Shown piece after piece: positions 45,901 through 53,587 of a stretch of DNA of 64,000 nucleotides. The DNA is taken from the NCBI RefSeq assembly GCF_006517435.1, contig NZ_VHQG01000001.1, positions 1,150,563 through 1,214,562 of the forward strand. The letters are read 5' to 3'. The notes beneath the pieces were generated by a model. It worked only from the letters and a program-made list of their open reading frames with translations. It had not been told where the DNA came from and did no database searches. How positions within the stretch are numbered: the stretch's first letter is position 1; each line of letters opens with the position of its first letter. Made by a program: the position numbers and the translations under genes. Origin of the DNA: Schumannella soli (GTDB lineage Bacteria; Actinomycetota; Actinomycetes; Actinomycetales; Microbacteriaceae).

Positions 45901-46710
45901 CAGCTGCTTCGCGCTATTCAGCAAAGTGTTGAGGGACCGGAGCGCCTCAAAGATGTGAGCATCGTCGAATCGATCGATATCTTCGAAGATCACAAGGTCG
46001 ACTTTGTTGCGCTCGAAGAAATATACTATTTCGTCTAGATACTCGTCGAAGAAAGTTTCGGATCGTGAGGACAGTGCGAAGGTCGTTCCCGCGGCCGTGA
46101 TCTTGTCGATATAAATGCGGTTGTGAACGACTTTACGCACGCCGATGATGAAGAGAACGCCCGCGACATAGATACCAGGCGCCGCCATCCAGGCCCAGTC
46201 GCTCGGCAGGTGGATGAACTTGGTGAGCGCGCTTGCCCAGCCCGATAGAAAAAACACGAGTGCGAGTGGCACCGATACCAAGGCAGCGAGCCCGAACTCT
46301 CGCCAAAAACGGAAGCGCGTGATGCGTCGGTAGCGCGAACCGGGCATTTTGACCGGGTCTTGACCATATAGAAGCTGTTTGACGATCTCTTTCTGGATGC
46401 GATTAGTTCTGTTCGCGGCGATACCCGCAGAACCCTCTAACCGTGTCTCATCGTCTGCGAACCCGAGGGTTGACATGGAGATGAGCGCGACTGCACCCTT
46501 ATGCTCAGCCGCAACTTTCTGAAGAATGCTGCTCTTGCCCACCCCGTACCCGCCGCTGAGGGCGATGTTCAGGGGCGCGCGCTCGTCGTCTCTTCGGAGA
46601 GCGGTTTCAATGGCACCGAAATAGATGTCGTGTGCTGGCGCGTCGTAGCGCGGTGTTAGCGGTTCGAGCTCCGGAGAGAATGGCAGTTTCGGCATCTTGT
46701 CGCTACTCAA
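43000..46710 (-). CDS. Large KAP/YobI-like P-loop NTPase with membrane helices
   Basis: 1,236 residues from a TTG (46710) with GGAGG 6 nt upstream. Walker A is LSGGYGVGKSSIL (51-63); two membrane helices (about 138-162 and 172-191) are inserted before Walker B VDLVIFEDIDRFDD (238-250), the arrangement that defines KAP NTPases. The remaining 950 residues are mostly helical repeats. YobI-like proteins are often on mobile elements; their function is unproven. GC is visibly lower than in flanking genes and codon choice differs, so it is recent cargo, possibly for phage defence. Confidence 0.83.
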   Translation of the reverse strand: MSSDKMPKLPFSPELEPLTPRYDAPAHDIYFGAIETALRRDDERAPLNIALSGGYGVGKSSILQKVAAEHKGAVALISMSTLGFADDETRLEGSAGIAANRTNRIQKEIVKQLLYGQDPVKMPGSRYRRITRFRFWREFGLAALVSVPLALVFFLSGWASALTKFIHLPSDWAWMAAPGIYVAGVLFIIGVRKVVHNRIYIDKITAAGTTFALSSRSETFFDEYLDEIVYFFERNKVDLVIFEDIDRFDDAHIFEALRSLNTLLNSAKQLQGRRIRFIYAIKDSIFEELGDRAAAEELSGDERDTSESERTPRDHVIEGLARANRTKFFDLVVPVVPFVTHRSARNLLKSALGQVPDHGVTDSFIYRVGRHLADMRLIRNIVNEYAIFHDRVIKPRKLDLSSDQMLAMVLYKNTHLSDFEKIKHASSNLDDLYAVSRRLVNENIARRQQGIREKRRALQTLHPASARSKELGADLDTYLNAHVQHIGGTLVSRGFPNTALSDEALRSAPTWTRIAAGEDIQVTFTHPVSNQPYSGVRNETFVSTFSREQLAHALRDSLSPDDWARSERDRLSREIDEARAEIDFLRFATMAELCDRPGFKVEHGGRSRSFEEALRSIIESELGQVLVRFGYIDQHFTLYTATFADGLLTKEAINFIIKCVEPNEVDFNFALESKDVRALLSDRGRTMLEERSAYNVSVLDYLLANDPEGAEALVRNFVRYGDDEKAFLLSYLSSGKASSDLIRTLTPLWPGVFEFMINDADLAEDERDRLVDVALGALGQELSYDTSPALRSYLESAAERLPAFVSEGARELARLIARFASQSGAELPSLHSLGTHLREAIAARGAYAVTRENLLLAIGGRIEGLALDELRGEVKFVYSRVLDDLGAYLRSLEAEEVSIASSEGLLQTVKDILAIKPFSLSHLSAVLQKAASGVELADIGETSDSAWPALAASRRVPATISNVKRYIDTFGLDESLAALLDAAEEIELDSETDEATKLALALDVLGAREQISSPTTRSSLVASLSLADYIPAGSVPVEAGDLIARLIADDVIDDTEGSFSLIGAADWAGREATIIASSAFSSIVTPVVLPAADLGRFFASNAIPTERKSAVIGRLTELSAGASPDSLSKAADFAIATDLPVGLAHITMMAGLVSSDRVLELLQPHLASIGLTELATVLSAMRGEFAKLAGPTGLKPLFSTVTPALAEVVARLRQLGVVGKTTQDAMGLRVNMRRSA

Positions 46711-46742
46711 TGCGAGCCTCCGGTCGAAATATGCGATGGCGC

Positions 46743-46883
46743 CTATTCCGCCAATGATGGCATGTGCTCGACGAGAGGCTCCGCACTGACGAAGCGGTCG
46801 GCGTCCTCCAATGGGGCATCGAAGTAGACAGCACGTTGTCGCTGCCGGCGCTTGGGGTCATCCAACGATCGTCTTCGCGTCAC
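46743..46883 (-). CDS. 46-residue small ORF upstream of the KAP NTPase
   Basis: From the GTG at 46883: basic start VTRRRSLDDPKRRQRQR, then AVYFDAPLEDADRFVSAEPL and VEHMPSLAE, ending 32 nt before the NTPase start on the same strand. The frame stays open further upstream without an ATG. The acidic-hydrophobic C-terminal part looks like real protein. Either a small partner of the NTPase or the remnant of a gene whose beginning is the next ORF. Confidence 0.4.
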   Translation of the reverse strand: MTRRRSLDDPKRRQRQRAVYFDAPLEDADRFVSAEPLVEHMPSLAE

Positions 46884-46936
46884 CCGACGCAAAACGTCAC
46901 AGACGATGTCTGCTGTCGGCGAGCACTGATCGTGGC

Positions 46937-47089
46937 CTAGCGCTGGTCGCGTTCGAGGCGGGGATCACGGGTTGGCGTGAGCGCCTCCGTCTCGTAGACG
47001 TCAAGCCACTCTTCTGTGCCTTCGAACTCAACGGTCGTCTCTGCAGACGGCAGCGGAGTCGCCTCGCGCTCGCTCACGACTTTGACCAT
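46937..47089 (-). CDS. 50-residue acidic small ORF upstream of the KAP NTPase
   Basis: From the ATG at 47089: MVKVVSEREATPLPSAETTV, EFEGTEEWLDVYETEAL and TPTRDPRLERDQR. It is acidic and has protein-like composition. GAGGG lies about 10 nt before the start inside a small hairpin (AGGGCT-TT-AGCCCT, 47090-47103). With the 46-residue ORF it forms a minus-strand series ending in the NTPase. No family recognised. Confidence 0.45.
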   Translation of the reverse strand: MVKVVSEREATPLPSAETTVEFEGTEEWLDVYETEALTPTRDPRLERDQR

Positions 47090-47124
47090 AGGGCTTTAGC
47101 CCTCTTCGTCGTGTCTATTGCAAC

Positions 47125-47259
47125 ACTGCGCTTCGCAACGGAGCCGCCGTGCGACGGCGCTGCGTCTTCCGAGTCTTCTGCCCTTTCCGGCCGCCGATCG
47201 TAGCTCGCTTTCGTCGCTGCGTCCCGCCCGGCTGCTCTTTGCAGACTGCGCTTAGCAAC
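47125..47259. repeat. Pair of 15-bp direct repeats exactly 120 bp apart
   Basis: ACTGCGCTTCGCAAC (47125-47139) and ACTGCGCTTAGCAAC (47245-47259) differ at one base. They lie in the gap between the minus-strand NTPase series and the plus-strand gene at 47344, a position suited to a shared regulator site. Apart from these and the small ORFs, positions 47104-47343 show nothing I can support. Confidence 0.5.
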
Positions 47260-47343
47260 CGCATCCGTTCGTGACTTCGCTCCTTCCGCTCGCACTCGAT
47301 CACCCCGCCGGAAGGGCAAGAAGAACGAGTGGGAGGAACCGAC

Positions 47344-47943
47344 ATGGTCGGGTCAAGCGGGGCAGTCACCTGGGACGAGTTCATGGGGAGCATCAACCAC
47401 AGCAGAAAGAAGGTGTTGGTGGCGAGCCTGGCTCTCGACCCGAAGCTGGCGATGATCCACGGGCTGAGCCAGCAGTGGCGCACCGAGTGGACGAACGCGA
47501 ACACCGCGGCCCGCATCCGCCGCGCGAGGGCACCCCGCCCGAAGACGCTCGAGCTCGACACGACCGCGCTCCGCCCCTACTCCCACCCGGACGTGGCCGC
47601 GCGGATGCCGAAGCCGCGAGCACACACCTGGACAGCCCGCGAGCGACGGCAGCGCCGCGATGCCGCGCGCCGCTACTGGCTCGCGCTGGCCGCCGGGCGC
47701 TACCACGGCATGAGCCTGCAGAAGCTCGCGGAGCGGACGCGGGGCCGGATGTCGGCGACGTCGTGGGAGGCGGTGCACGCGCCGGTCGAGCGGACCCCGG
47801 ATGCGCTGCTTCGCACCTTCATCAACTTGCATCGTCACCGGAGTCGGCGGCCGCTCGGCGCGGATCCGAAGCCGGTCGTCGCGATGTCGCCCGAGCGCGC
47901 GCTCGCGATCGCGATCCGAGTGCTCGAGAAGCAAGCCGGATGA
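47344..47943 (+). CDS. Basic hypothetical protein
   Basis: 199 residues, strongly basic in the middle (TWTARERRQRRDAARRYWLA). GGGAGGA sits 6 nt before the ATG, so 47344 is favoured over the upstream ATG at 47329. The segment GMSLQKLAERTRGRMSATSW could be a helix-turn-helix. The C-terminal helix SPERALAIAIRVLEKQAG is amphipathic. No family recognised; a DNA-binding role is possible. Confidence 0.6.
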   Translation: MVGSSGAVTWDEFMGSINHSRKKVLVASLALDPKLAMIHGLSQQWRTEWTNANTAARIRRARAPRPKTLELDTTALRPYSHPDVAARMPKPRAHTWTARERRQRRDAARRYWLALAAGRYHGMSLQKLAERTRGRMSATSWEAVHAPVERTPDALLRTFINLHRHRSRRPLGADPKPVVAMSPERALAIAIRVLEKQAG

Positions 47944-48057
47944 CGCGGAGCCCAGGCCCGGGCGTCTCGACGTCCGGACCTGGGCTCGGGGAGCGGAGCC
48001 GGCGGTGCCGGCGCTGCACCTTCCGACTAGTCGCCGGCAAGATCACGCTGTACCGTG

Positions 48058-48075
48058 TTCGAACGCATGTTCGAA
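48058..48075. promoter_or_regulatory. LexA (SOS) box, copy 1
   Basis: TTCGAACGCATGTTCGAA is a perfect 7-bp inverted repeat around GCAT and matches the actinobacterial SOS box TCGAAC-N4-GTTCGA exactly. It is 13 nt upstream of the start codon of the frameshifted DUF6504-like gene; GGAGG follows directly. Confidence 0.88.
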
Positions 48076-48088
48076 TGGAGGCGTGGCG

Positions 48089-48333
48089 ATGGAACAGTCA
48101 GTAGCCGTGTGGTTCGCGAACGATCGCCCCGTGCGCATCGTCTGGAAGGGCGACCGGTACCGGGTGAACGACACCCCGACCGGCTCGAGCCGGGCGACGT
48201 GTGGCATCCGGTGATGACGCACCCGATCGAGCGGCGCTGGTCGGGCTGGCGGTTCCAGGCGATCGACGACGCCGGCAACGCCCTCGTCTTCGACCTCCGG
48301 CCCGGCACGCGGCGGGGGAGTGGATCGTCCTAG
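48089..48333 (+). pseudogene. Frameshifted copy of the SOS-regulated DUF6504-like gene
   Basis: It begins VAVWFANDRPVRIVWKGDRY, closely matching the intact gene at 54949. A missing C in the CCGACC/CCGACCC run near 48180 shifts the frame; the second frame continues RLEPGDVWHPVMTHPIERRW and WSGWRFQAIDDAGNALVFDL, then a second single-base loss near 48308 leads to a stop. The promoter and LexA box are intact, so the decay is recent, or these are sequencing errors. Confidence 0.8.
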
Positions 48334-48372
48334 CAGTGCATGACGCTCCCGCAGCGTTGGGCCAGCTGCCCG

Positions 48373-48756
48373 ATGAGCCGCAGTCGCCGCGACTGGGTCG
48401 AGCTGCCACCCCCACGACCAGAGACGCAGCTCGAGCGCTACTTCCACGACCGCGGCGAGCGGATGTCCTACGACGCCGTCTGGGACGACGGCCGCGACGT
48501 CACCGACGAGCTGCCGCCCGAGCAATGGCCCTGGCCGTCGTCGATGTACTACGCCTCCGGATGGCGGCCATGGCGATCGCTCGACGACCCCGGCACTCGG
48601 TATCTTCCGCGAGAGTCGGAGAACAACAACGCCGACGGCCTACCGGCAACGCGCAGCCGCCATGTCCAAGTTGGGGGTCCGGGGGAGGGTGGGCAAGGTC
48701 CGGTGGCACGACCCGCTTCGTCGGGGCCGGCTGGGAGCGCGGTGCACCTGTCGTGA
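48373..48756 (+). CDS. Second gene of the SOS cassette, copy 1 (extended C-terminus)
   Basis: 127 residues. The first 80 (SRSRRDWVELPPPRPETQLE, FHDRGERMSYDAV, LPPEQWPWPSSMYYASGWRP, GTRYLPRE) match the gene at 55236. The remaining 45 residues have no counterpart and are Gly/Pro/Ser-rich, consistent with loss of the native stop codon. Function unknown; the Trp/Pro/Tyr-rich pattern suggests a small compact domain. The 123 bases after it hold no gene. Confidence 0.6.
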   Translation: MSRSRRDWVELPPPRPETQLERYFHDRGERMSYDAVWDDGRDVTDELPPEQWPWPSSMYYASGWRPWRSLDDPGTRYLPRESENNNADGLPATRSRHVQVGGPGEGGQGPVARPASSGPAGSAVHLS

Positions 48757-48879
48757 GCAGCCGGAGGATCCCGCTGCCTCGACAGCACCCGCGAAGCCGG
48801 GTCGAATGGGCTCGGGCTATAGCGTGGCCCCATTTTGAGCGACTGCCGACGCGATCCAGGTCCGAGTAAAGTTCGGGGT

Positions 48880-49299
48880 ATGGTCCGACTGCTGCGTCCG
48901 ATGCTCGTCGGTGCTATCGCCGTGGCGCTCCTGGCCGGATGCAGTCACCGTCCGGAATCCGCCGGCTACGTGGAGGATGCGCGCGACGCACTCGACCTGC
49001 CCGCTATTGGGAAGATTCAGGCCGACGCCACCTTCGGTGATGCATCTTCAGGCGTCTTCTATCGTGCGGTGATCAACGGCGATCACGCTTACGAAGATCT
49101 GTCTAACAGATTGAAGGACGAAGGGTTCGACGGGCCCGAGGGGGCCGACGAGTCCGAGTCGACCTGGTACGCACCCAAACGGCTGCATCGAGTGATCGTG
49201 ATAGTTCAGGACGTCACAGGCGGAGAATCGCTTCCTCTCGAGCAGGGGCGCAAAGAAATCGCGACCGGGGCGGGTGCGTTCGTAACGATCTCCGGCTGA
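48880..49299 (+). CDS. Small lipoprotein
   Basis: 139 residues with a lipoprotein signal: basic start, hydrophobic core and lipobox LLAGC (Cys at about residue 21). The mature part (YVEDARDALDLPAIGKIQAD and further) is acidic and alpha/beta-like, with no known motif. A TAAAGT box (48867-48872) lies 7 nt before the ATG, so the mRNA is probably leaderless. GGCAGC-N8-GCTGCC (49320-49339) may terminate it. Confidence 0.75.
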   Translation: MVRLLRPMLVGAIAVALLAGCSHRPESAGYVEDARDALDLPAIGKIQADATFGDASSGVFYRAVINGDHAYEDLSNRLKDEGFDGPEGADESESTWYAPKRLHRVIVIVQDVTGGESLPLEQGRKEIATGAGAFVTISG

Positions 49300-49346
49300 A
49301 TGTCCCGCCTAGTGGGGGTGGCAGCGAAAGCGAGCTGCCCTCAATC

Positions 49347-49370
49347 TTGAGATCTCCTAGGAAATCTCAA
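49347..49370. promoter_or_regulatory. 24-bp palindrome overlapping the ribosome site and start of the cutinase-like gene
   Basis: TTGAGATCTCCT is followed directly by AGGAAATCTCAA, its complement but for one base. The 3' half contains the AGGA ribosome site and ends on the A of the ATG. As DNA it could be an operator; as RNA it would fold the start site into a 12-bp hairpin. Confidence 0.65.
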
Positions 49371-52300
49371 TGAACGGGTCTCGAGTGAAGCGCATCCTCG
49401 CCGCAACGGCAGCCGCCGCTGTGTTCGCATCAATGCTGATGGCCTCCGTGCCCGCCGAGGCGGCAATGGACTGTGCGCCCATCGAGGTGATTGCTGCCCG
49501 CGGAACGTCAGCACTCCCGCAGGGCGAAAACCTCACCTCGGCCGACTACGAAAACGCACCCTTCAAGGGAACGGGGCCCGAGGCGGACACTGTCGCCAAA
49601 CAGATCTCGAAGAAGCTTCCGAAGGACGAGAACGGTAAAGCGGTGAAGGTTCCGACGTGGGGCGTGCGCTACCCCGCAGCCGGGACCGCTGTTATCGGCG
49701 TCGCGGTCAAGGACCCGGCCTTTGAAATGACATCCGGATACACGCTCGGTGTTCTGGGCGGCGCGCGCTCAACGCGGGATCGCATTAAGAGTCGCACGAA
49801 GCTCTGCGCGGAAACCACGGACACCCGATTCGTTCTCGTCGGCTACTCCCAGGGTGCTGACGTCATCGCTACCGCCATCACGGAACTCACCAAGGCTCAG
49901 AAGGCGCGCGTCGCCGCAGTCGTTCTCTTCGCGGATCCGCACTTCAATGAGAATGACGTGGTGGCCGACCGCGGCTCCTTTGAGCCGAATCACAGCGGAC
50001 TGTCCGGCCGGCGCTCCAAATGGTCCAAGCGCATCGACGCACCGGTGTACTCCTATTGCGGCGCTGGCGATATCGCATGCAATTCGATGACCGACTCGCC
50101 CGTATACCTCGAGTCCGGCGAAAGGACGTCGATCCGTGTGTTCGACGGTGCTTTCGTCGACAAGAAGAACCCCGGCGACCCCTTCAAGGTTCACGGCAAT
50201 ATCCGCAACACCAACGCTCCCAAGAACGCGGGCACCTGGGTCGCCGATGTCGTGACAGATGACTGCTCTGCTTCGTCGACCACGCAGCCCTCGGTATCGA
50301 TGAGCGGTCCGACTCAGATGTACGCCAGCGACCAAGCCCGATTCAGCACGGCGGGCAGCAAGATCTCCCTCTGCCAAGCCTTTGCTTGGGACTGGTCGGT
50401 GCCAGAAGCCGTCGCGACCTCGCTGGCATACACAGAGCTGCTCCCCGACGGATCGCTGGGTGCCACCCATGGAGGGTCGGTCGCAACCGCGCAGATCCCC
50501 TCCTCGACGAACAGGTTCACACCCACCTTCAGCGGTCCCGGGTATCACCCCATCGAAGCGACGCTCCACACGCCCGACTGGGGGGTTCGGTCAGTTCAAC
50601 GTGAGGTGCTTGTCCTCGCCGACCCGGTCACAGCGCCAGCCGTGCCCGACTACACCAGCTCGCTGACGCTCGACGGGCTCCGATACGAATGGACTCAACC
50701 GATCGAACCCGGAGCCGACGTGGAGTTCTACTCCATTCTCGACGCGGCCGGGACTCGCCTCACTTCGAAGCGGCTCACCCCCGACAACGTCAACCAGTCG
50801 GGGGAGAGCCACTTCACCTGGACCTCCGCCGTGTCTGGGGACGGGCCCTTCACCCTGGTCGCTGAGAACCGAGTCGGGCACACGGCAGGGCGCCGCGCCA
50901 CCTTCGCCAACTCGGCCGACTACCGCTATCACGCGAGCACTGACGCCGACGCCAACTCGCTTGTTGTGAAAGGCGATGGCGACCTCGGGGTCACCGACCC
51001 TGCCGAAGCGACAATATCGGGAGACATTGTGTTCACGAGCAACGAGGCGACGAACAGCGCCGGCTCGGATGAGCTCGAAGCATCGCTCGAGATCGGCGCA
51101 ACCGGTTGGACAATCAGCGTCCACTTCGCAGGGTCCCCACTCGAAGGCCCTATGTCGGCCGGCGCCGCCGAAGCACTGCTCGGCGGAGGAACAATCGATC
51201 TCACGGTGAACGACACGCTGACGCGAGTGCGTATTTCCTCCGGCACCACCGTCACTCACGATGACCGCTACGTGATCAATTCCAACGCCGACGTGCCTAG
51301 TGCCTCAATCACGACGAGTAATGTGTTCGGCAGCATCAAGGATTCGAACTTCGCGTTCTGGACCAACGGCTCCTACGCCGCATTCGGCCTGCCTGCTTGG
51401 TCCGAAAATCCTGACATCGATCCCTTCGCATGGAGCGATCTGCCTGTCACGGATATCCACACCTATATCGGCCAGAACGAGCTAGCCAACACGCTTCAGG
51501 GCTATCTGGGTCAAGCTCTCGAACCGACGACGACCGAGAACTATTCGATCTATTGGGAAGCGCTCGGCGCCATCGGCGACGGGAAAACCGAAACGCTGCG
51601 GTCCTTCGTTCGAAGCGGAGTTATCACCTTCCGCGTGAACGGCGGCGCCGTCAACGTCGTGCGATTTGATGCCACCCAAGCCCAAGCTGAAGAGGCCTTC
51701 CCAACCCCTCACGCACCCGTCATCGACGCATCCGCGGTTCCGATTCGCCAGTACCGAGAGACCAACTGGTGGGCGAATGACATCGTCGATTGGGGCCCGG
51801 ACGGTCGCGGCACGATCGAGATCGCCGTACCGACGAACGGATCTCTCAACGGGGGCACCGACAACCAGGGCATGACTCGCGTCTCGGGCGCCCCATCGCA
51901 AACGGGCACAATCGCAGTAGAGATCACCGCCACCAATGCAACCGGCAGCACGACTGCGGTCATCCCCTTCAACGTCCTGCCCAGCTACGCCGACTCGCGC
52001 TATTACATCGGCTCGATCGGGCGCCTCCTGCGCCAGAGCAACGGCACACTCGAGATGCTGGACATGCGCCGGGACTGGGTCATGGGCGACAACGCCAACA
52101 TGGTCAAGTGGCTCCCCGCCGTCTACGAGAGCGGCATCGCTCGCCACTTCCCCGACTGGTACAGCAGCGCCAGCTTCAACGCCGTCGACGCTCACATATA
52201 CAAGGAAGATGGGACCGAAGTTCCCTTCACCGGTGACCTGAAGGTCACGCTTCGCCACTCGCTGTACGACGACGGCGAGGTCAGCATCTACTCAAACAAC

Positions 52301-52447
52301 CTCCAACTTGCCGACAACACCTCGGCAACGGTTAACGCCCTCTGGAAGACCAACTTGCGGATCACCTTCAGAATGTCCGACGGCTCAGCTGTCAACGAGG
52401 TCTGGCACAGCAAGGCGATCTTCACCGATGTAGACAAGAAGCGTTAG
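49370..52447 (+). CDS. Secreted cutinase-like hydrolase with large C-terminal beta-rich region
   Basis: 1,025 residues. Signal peptide 1-32 (ends SVPAEAA), then a cutinase/alpha-beta hydrolase domain (33-305): CAPIEVIAARGTSA, nucleophile elbow FVLVGYSQGAD (Ser about 160), catalytic Asp in YCGAGDIACN (about 234) and His in FKVHGNIRN (about 275). Residues 310-1025 look like Ig/PKD-type beta domains (TQPSVSMSGPTQMYASDQAR, IAVEITATNATGSTTAVIPF). Most cutinases are about 220 residues, so the C-terminal region is unusual. It may act on polyesters, mycolate-like lipids or host surface. Lower GC suggests transfer. Confidence 0.82.
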   Translation: MNGSRVKRILAATAAAAVFASMLMASVPAEAAMDCAPIEVIAARGTSALPQGENLTSADYENAPFKGTGPEADTVAKQISKKLPKDENGKAVKVPTWGVRYPAAGTAVIGVAVKDPAFEMTSGYTLGVLGGARSTRDRIKSRTKLCAETTDTRFVLVGYSQGADVIATAITELTKAQKARVAAVVLFADPHFNENDVVADRGSFEPNHSGLSGRRSKWSKRIDAPVYSYCGAGDIACNSMTDSPVYLESGERTSIRVFDGAFVDKKNPGDPFKVHGNIRNTNAPKNAGTWVADVVTDDCSASSTTQPSVSMSGPTQMYASDQARFSTAGSKISLCQAFAWDWSVPEAVATSLAYTELLPDGSLGATHGGSVATAQIPSSTNRFTPTFSGPGYHPIEATLHTPDWGVRSVQREVLVLADPVTAPAVPDYTSSLTLDGLRYEWTQPIEPGADVEFYSILDAAGTRLTSKRLTPDNVNQSGESHFTWTSAVSGDGPFTLVAENRVGHTAGRRATFANSADYRYHASTDADANSLVVKGDGDLGVTDPAEATISGDIVFTSNEATNSAGSDELEASLEIGATGWTISVHFAGSPLEGPMSAGAAEALLGGGTIDLTVNDTLTRVRISSGTTVTHDDRYVINSNADVPSASITTSNVFGSIKDSNFAFWTNGSYAAFGLPAWSENPDIDPFAWSDLPVTDIHTYIGQNELANTLQGYLGQALEPTTTENYSIYWEALGAIGDGKTETLRSFVRSGVITFRVNGGAVNVVRFDATQAQAEEAFPTPHAPVIDASAVPIRQYRETNWWANDIVDWGPDGRGTIEIAVPTNGSLNGGTDNQGMTRVSGAPSQTGTIAVEITATNATGSTTAVIPFNVLPSYADSRYYIGSIGRLLRQSNGTLEMLDMRRDWVMGDNANMVKWLPAVYESGIARHFPDWYSSASFNAVDAHIYKEDGTEVPFTGDLKVTLRHSLYDDGEVSIYSNNLQLADNTSATVNALWKTNLRITFRMSDGSAVNEVWHSKAIFTDVDKKR

Positions 52448-52454
52448 CAAGTAA

Positions 52455-52494
52455 GGCGGCTCTGCCTGTGGTGAAGGCCACAGGGAGAGCCGCC
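52455..52494 (+). terminator. Strong hairpin after the cutinase-like gene
   Basis: Arms of 17 nt (52455-52471 and 52478-52494, GGCGGCTCTGCCTGTGG and its complement with one mismatch) around TGAAGG, 8 nt after the stop codon. No U-run follows. Positions 52495-52759 hold no gene or further element that I can support. Confidence 0.6.
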
Positions 52495-52759
52495 GCTCGA
52501 ACTCGCGACGACCTTCGAACGAACCGCCGGGCAGTTCGGCGGAGTCAGCGTTTAAGGCTATCGCCGGAGCGAGCGGTCGGTTTCCATCGCAGGCGAAGGC
52601 ATCGTCGTTTCGATTGCGACAACAGTGGATCCAACGTCGGCCCCCTCGGCGGCTGAGATTCTGCGTGGGGACCTTCTGTTGTGACTGGAGCGATCGATTC
52701 GTCGCCGGCAGCGCCGGCCTTCCTCTGATCCGAGCCGGCCCCGACCGGCGCCTTCTGTC

Positions 52760-52985
52760 CGGGCCCTGCGGGCCCGCTTTCTTACCGTGAAGCCTGCGGC
52801 AGAATACGGGCGCCCGGGCTCCGTTCGAGCGGCTGCGCCGCCGGCTCCTCCGAGACTTTCCGACCGCGGTCGCAGGCTCCCTCGCATCGGTCAGAAACTC
52901 TCTCCTCCGCCGCCCCGCGGGTTGCACTCCACCCGGTCGCCCTACCGGCGACAAGTCGCCTTCACGGCAAGAAAACGTGAAGGGG
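52760..52985 (+). promoter_or_regulatory. Structured leader element, copy 1 (before DUF3846 gene 1)
   Basis: Begins with CGGGCCC-TGC-GGGCCCG and a T-rich CTTTCTT. CTTACCGTGAAG (52781-52792) pairs with CTTCACGGCAAG (52960-52971), 11 of 12 positions. The hairpin GGCGAC-AA-GTCGCC precedes the 3' arm. CTTCACG also pairs with CGTGAAG just downstream (52976-52982), beside the ribosome site. Shared words with the other copies include CCTCCGAGACTTTC and AGAAACTCTCTCCTCC. Confidence 0.72.
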
Positions 52986-53000
52986 ATTGGAGAAGCACAC

Positions 53001-53408
53001 ATGTTGCGAGGTTTGAAGGTCGGTATCGACGGGGTCCTGTCCTCGGTCGAGATCGACGAAACCACCGCGGATGCGCGGATGGAGGGCATGCACCGGGCGA
53101 TCGGATGCCACACCTACGACGTCGTCGGCTATACCGACACGATCGACGTCTGGGTCGACGACGAAGGGCTCTACCGCTCGAGCGTGAACGCCGAGCTGTC
53201 CGTGATGCTCCGCCGCGAGCGCTTTGCCGGACAGGGCACCTGGTTCGGCACCGGGCTGTTTCTCGGCGTCGACCACAGCACCGGTGAGTCGCGGTCGCTG
53301 ACGCCGGGCGAGTACGCCCGGATCGTGCAGGACTGGACGCGCAAGCGCGAACCGTCGGAGTACCGGTTCATGGTCGAGTTCCTCCTCCCGACCCGCACCA
53401 GAAGATGA
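53001..53408 (+). CDS. DUF3846-family protein, copy 1
   Basis: 135 residues. Pattern VSSVEI-type strand near the start (GVLSSVEIDETTADARM), AIGCHTYDVVGYTDTIDVWV and DDEGLYRSSVN, then TGLFLGVDHSTGESRSLTP, as in DUF3846 proteins of actinobacterial plasmids and ICEs. About two thirds identical by eye to the gene at 58694. The ATG at 53001 follows GGAG by 8 nt. Function unknown; always near ParB-like genes here. Confidence 0.72.
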   Translation: MLRGLKVGIDGVLSSVEIDETTADARMEGMHRAIGCHTYDVVGYTDTIDVWVDDEGLYRSSVNAELSVMLRRERFAGQGTWFGTGLFLGVDHSTGESRSLTPGEYARIVQDWTRKREPSEYRFMVEFLLPTRTRR

Positions 53409-53414
53409 CGAAAG

Positions 53415-53455
53415 CCGGAGCCCGGAAACAAGGCAAGTGTTTCCGGGCTCCGGCC
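53415..53455 (+). terminator. Perfect 16-bp hairpin after DUF3846 gene 1
   Basis: GCCGGAGCCCGGAAAC (53415-53430) pairs with GTTTCCGGGCTCCGGC (53440-53455) around a 9-nt loop, 6 nt after the stop. A related, less perfect hairpin (GGCCGGA...TCCGGCC, 59108-59149) follows the second DUF3846 gene, so this is part of the duplicated unit. Confidence 0.6.
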
Positions 53456-53498
53456 CACATCCCCACCAGCCTAACCAGAGCGAAAGACATCGAAACCA

Positions 53499-53587
53499 TG
53501 AACGACACCACCACCCAGACTGCGGCGAGCGTGCCGGTCGCGCAGATCGAGCACATCGACCCGACCACCGTCGAGGCCCGGCGCTAG
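53499..53587 (+). pseudogene. N-terminal remnant of a ParB-family gene
   Basis: The start NDTTTQTAASVPVAQIEHID and PTTVEARR matches the start of the intact ParB-like gene at 59191 (TDTTSKTTASAEAVATVAQV, EHIDPSVIEFEA), then meets a stop after 29 codons. It lies at the same place after the DUF3846 copy and its hairpin, so element, DUF3846 and parB were duplicated as a block and this parB copy was cut off. Confidence 0.75.

Noticed and set aside
46811-47203. 130-codon plus-strand ORF before the basic protein gene
   Set aside because: Poor composition and no ribosome site; the minus strand in the same place has two more protein-like small ORFs.
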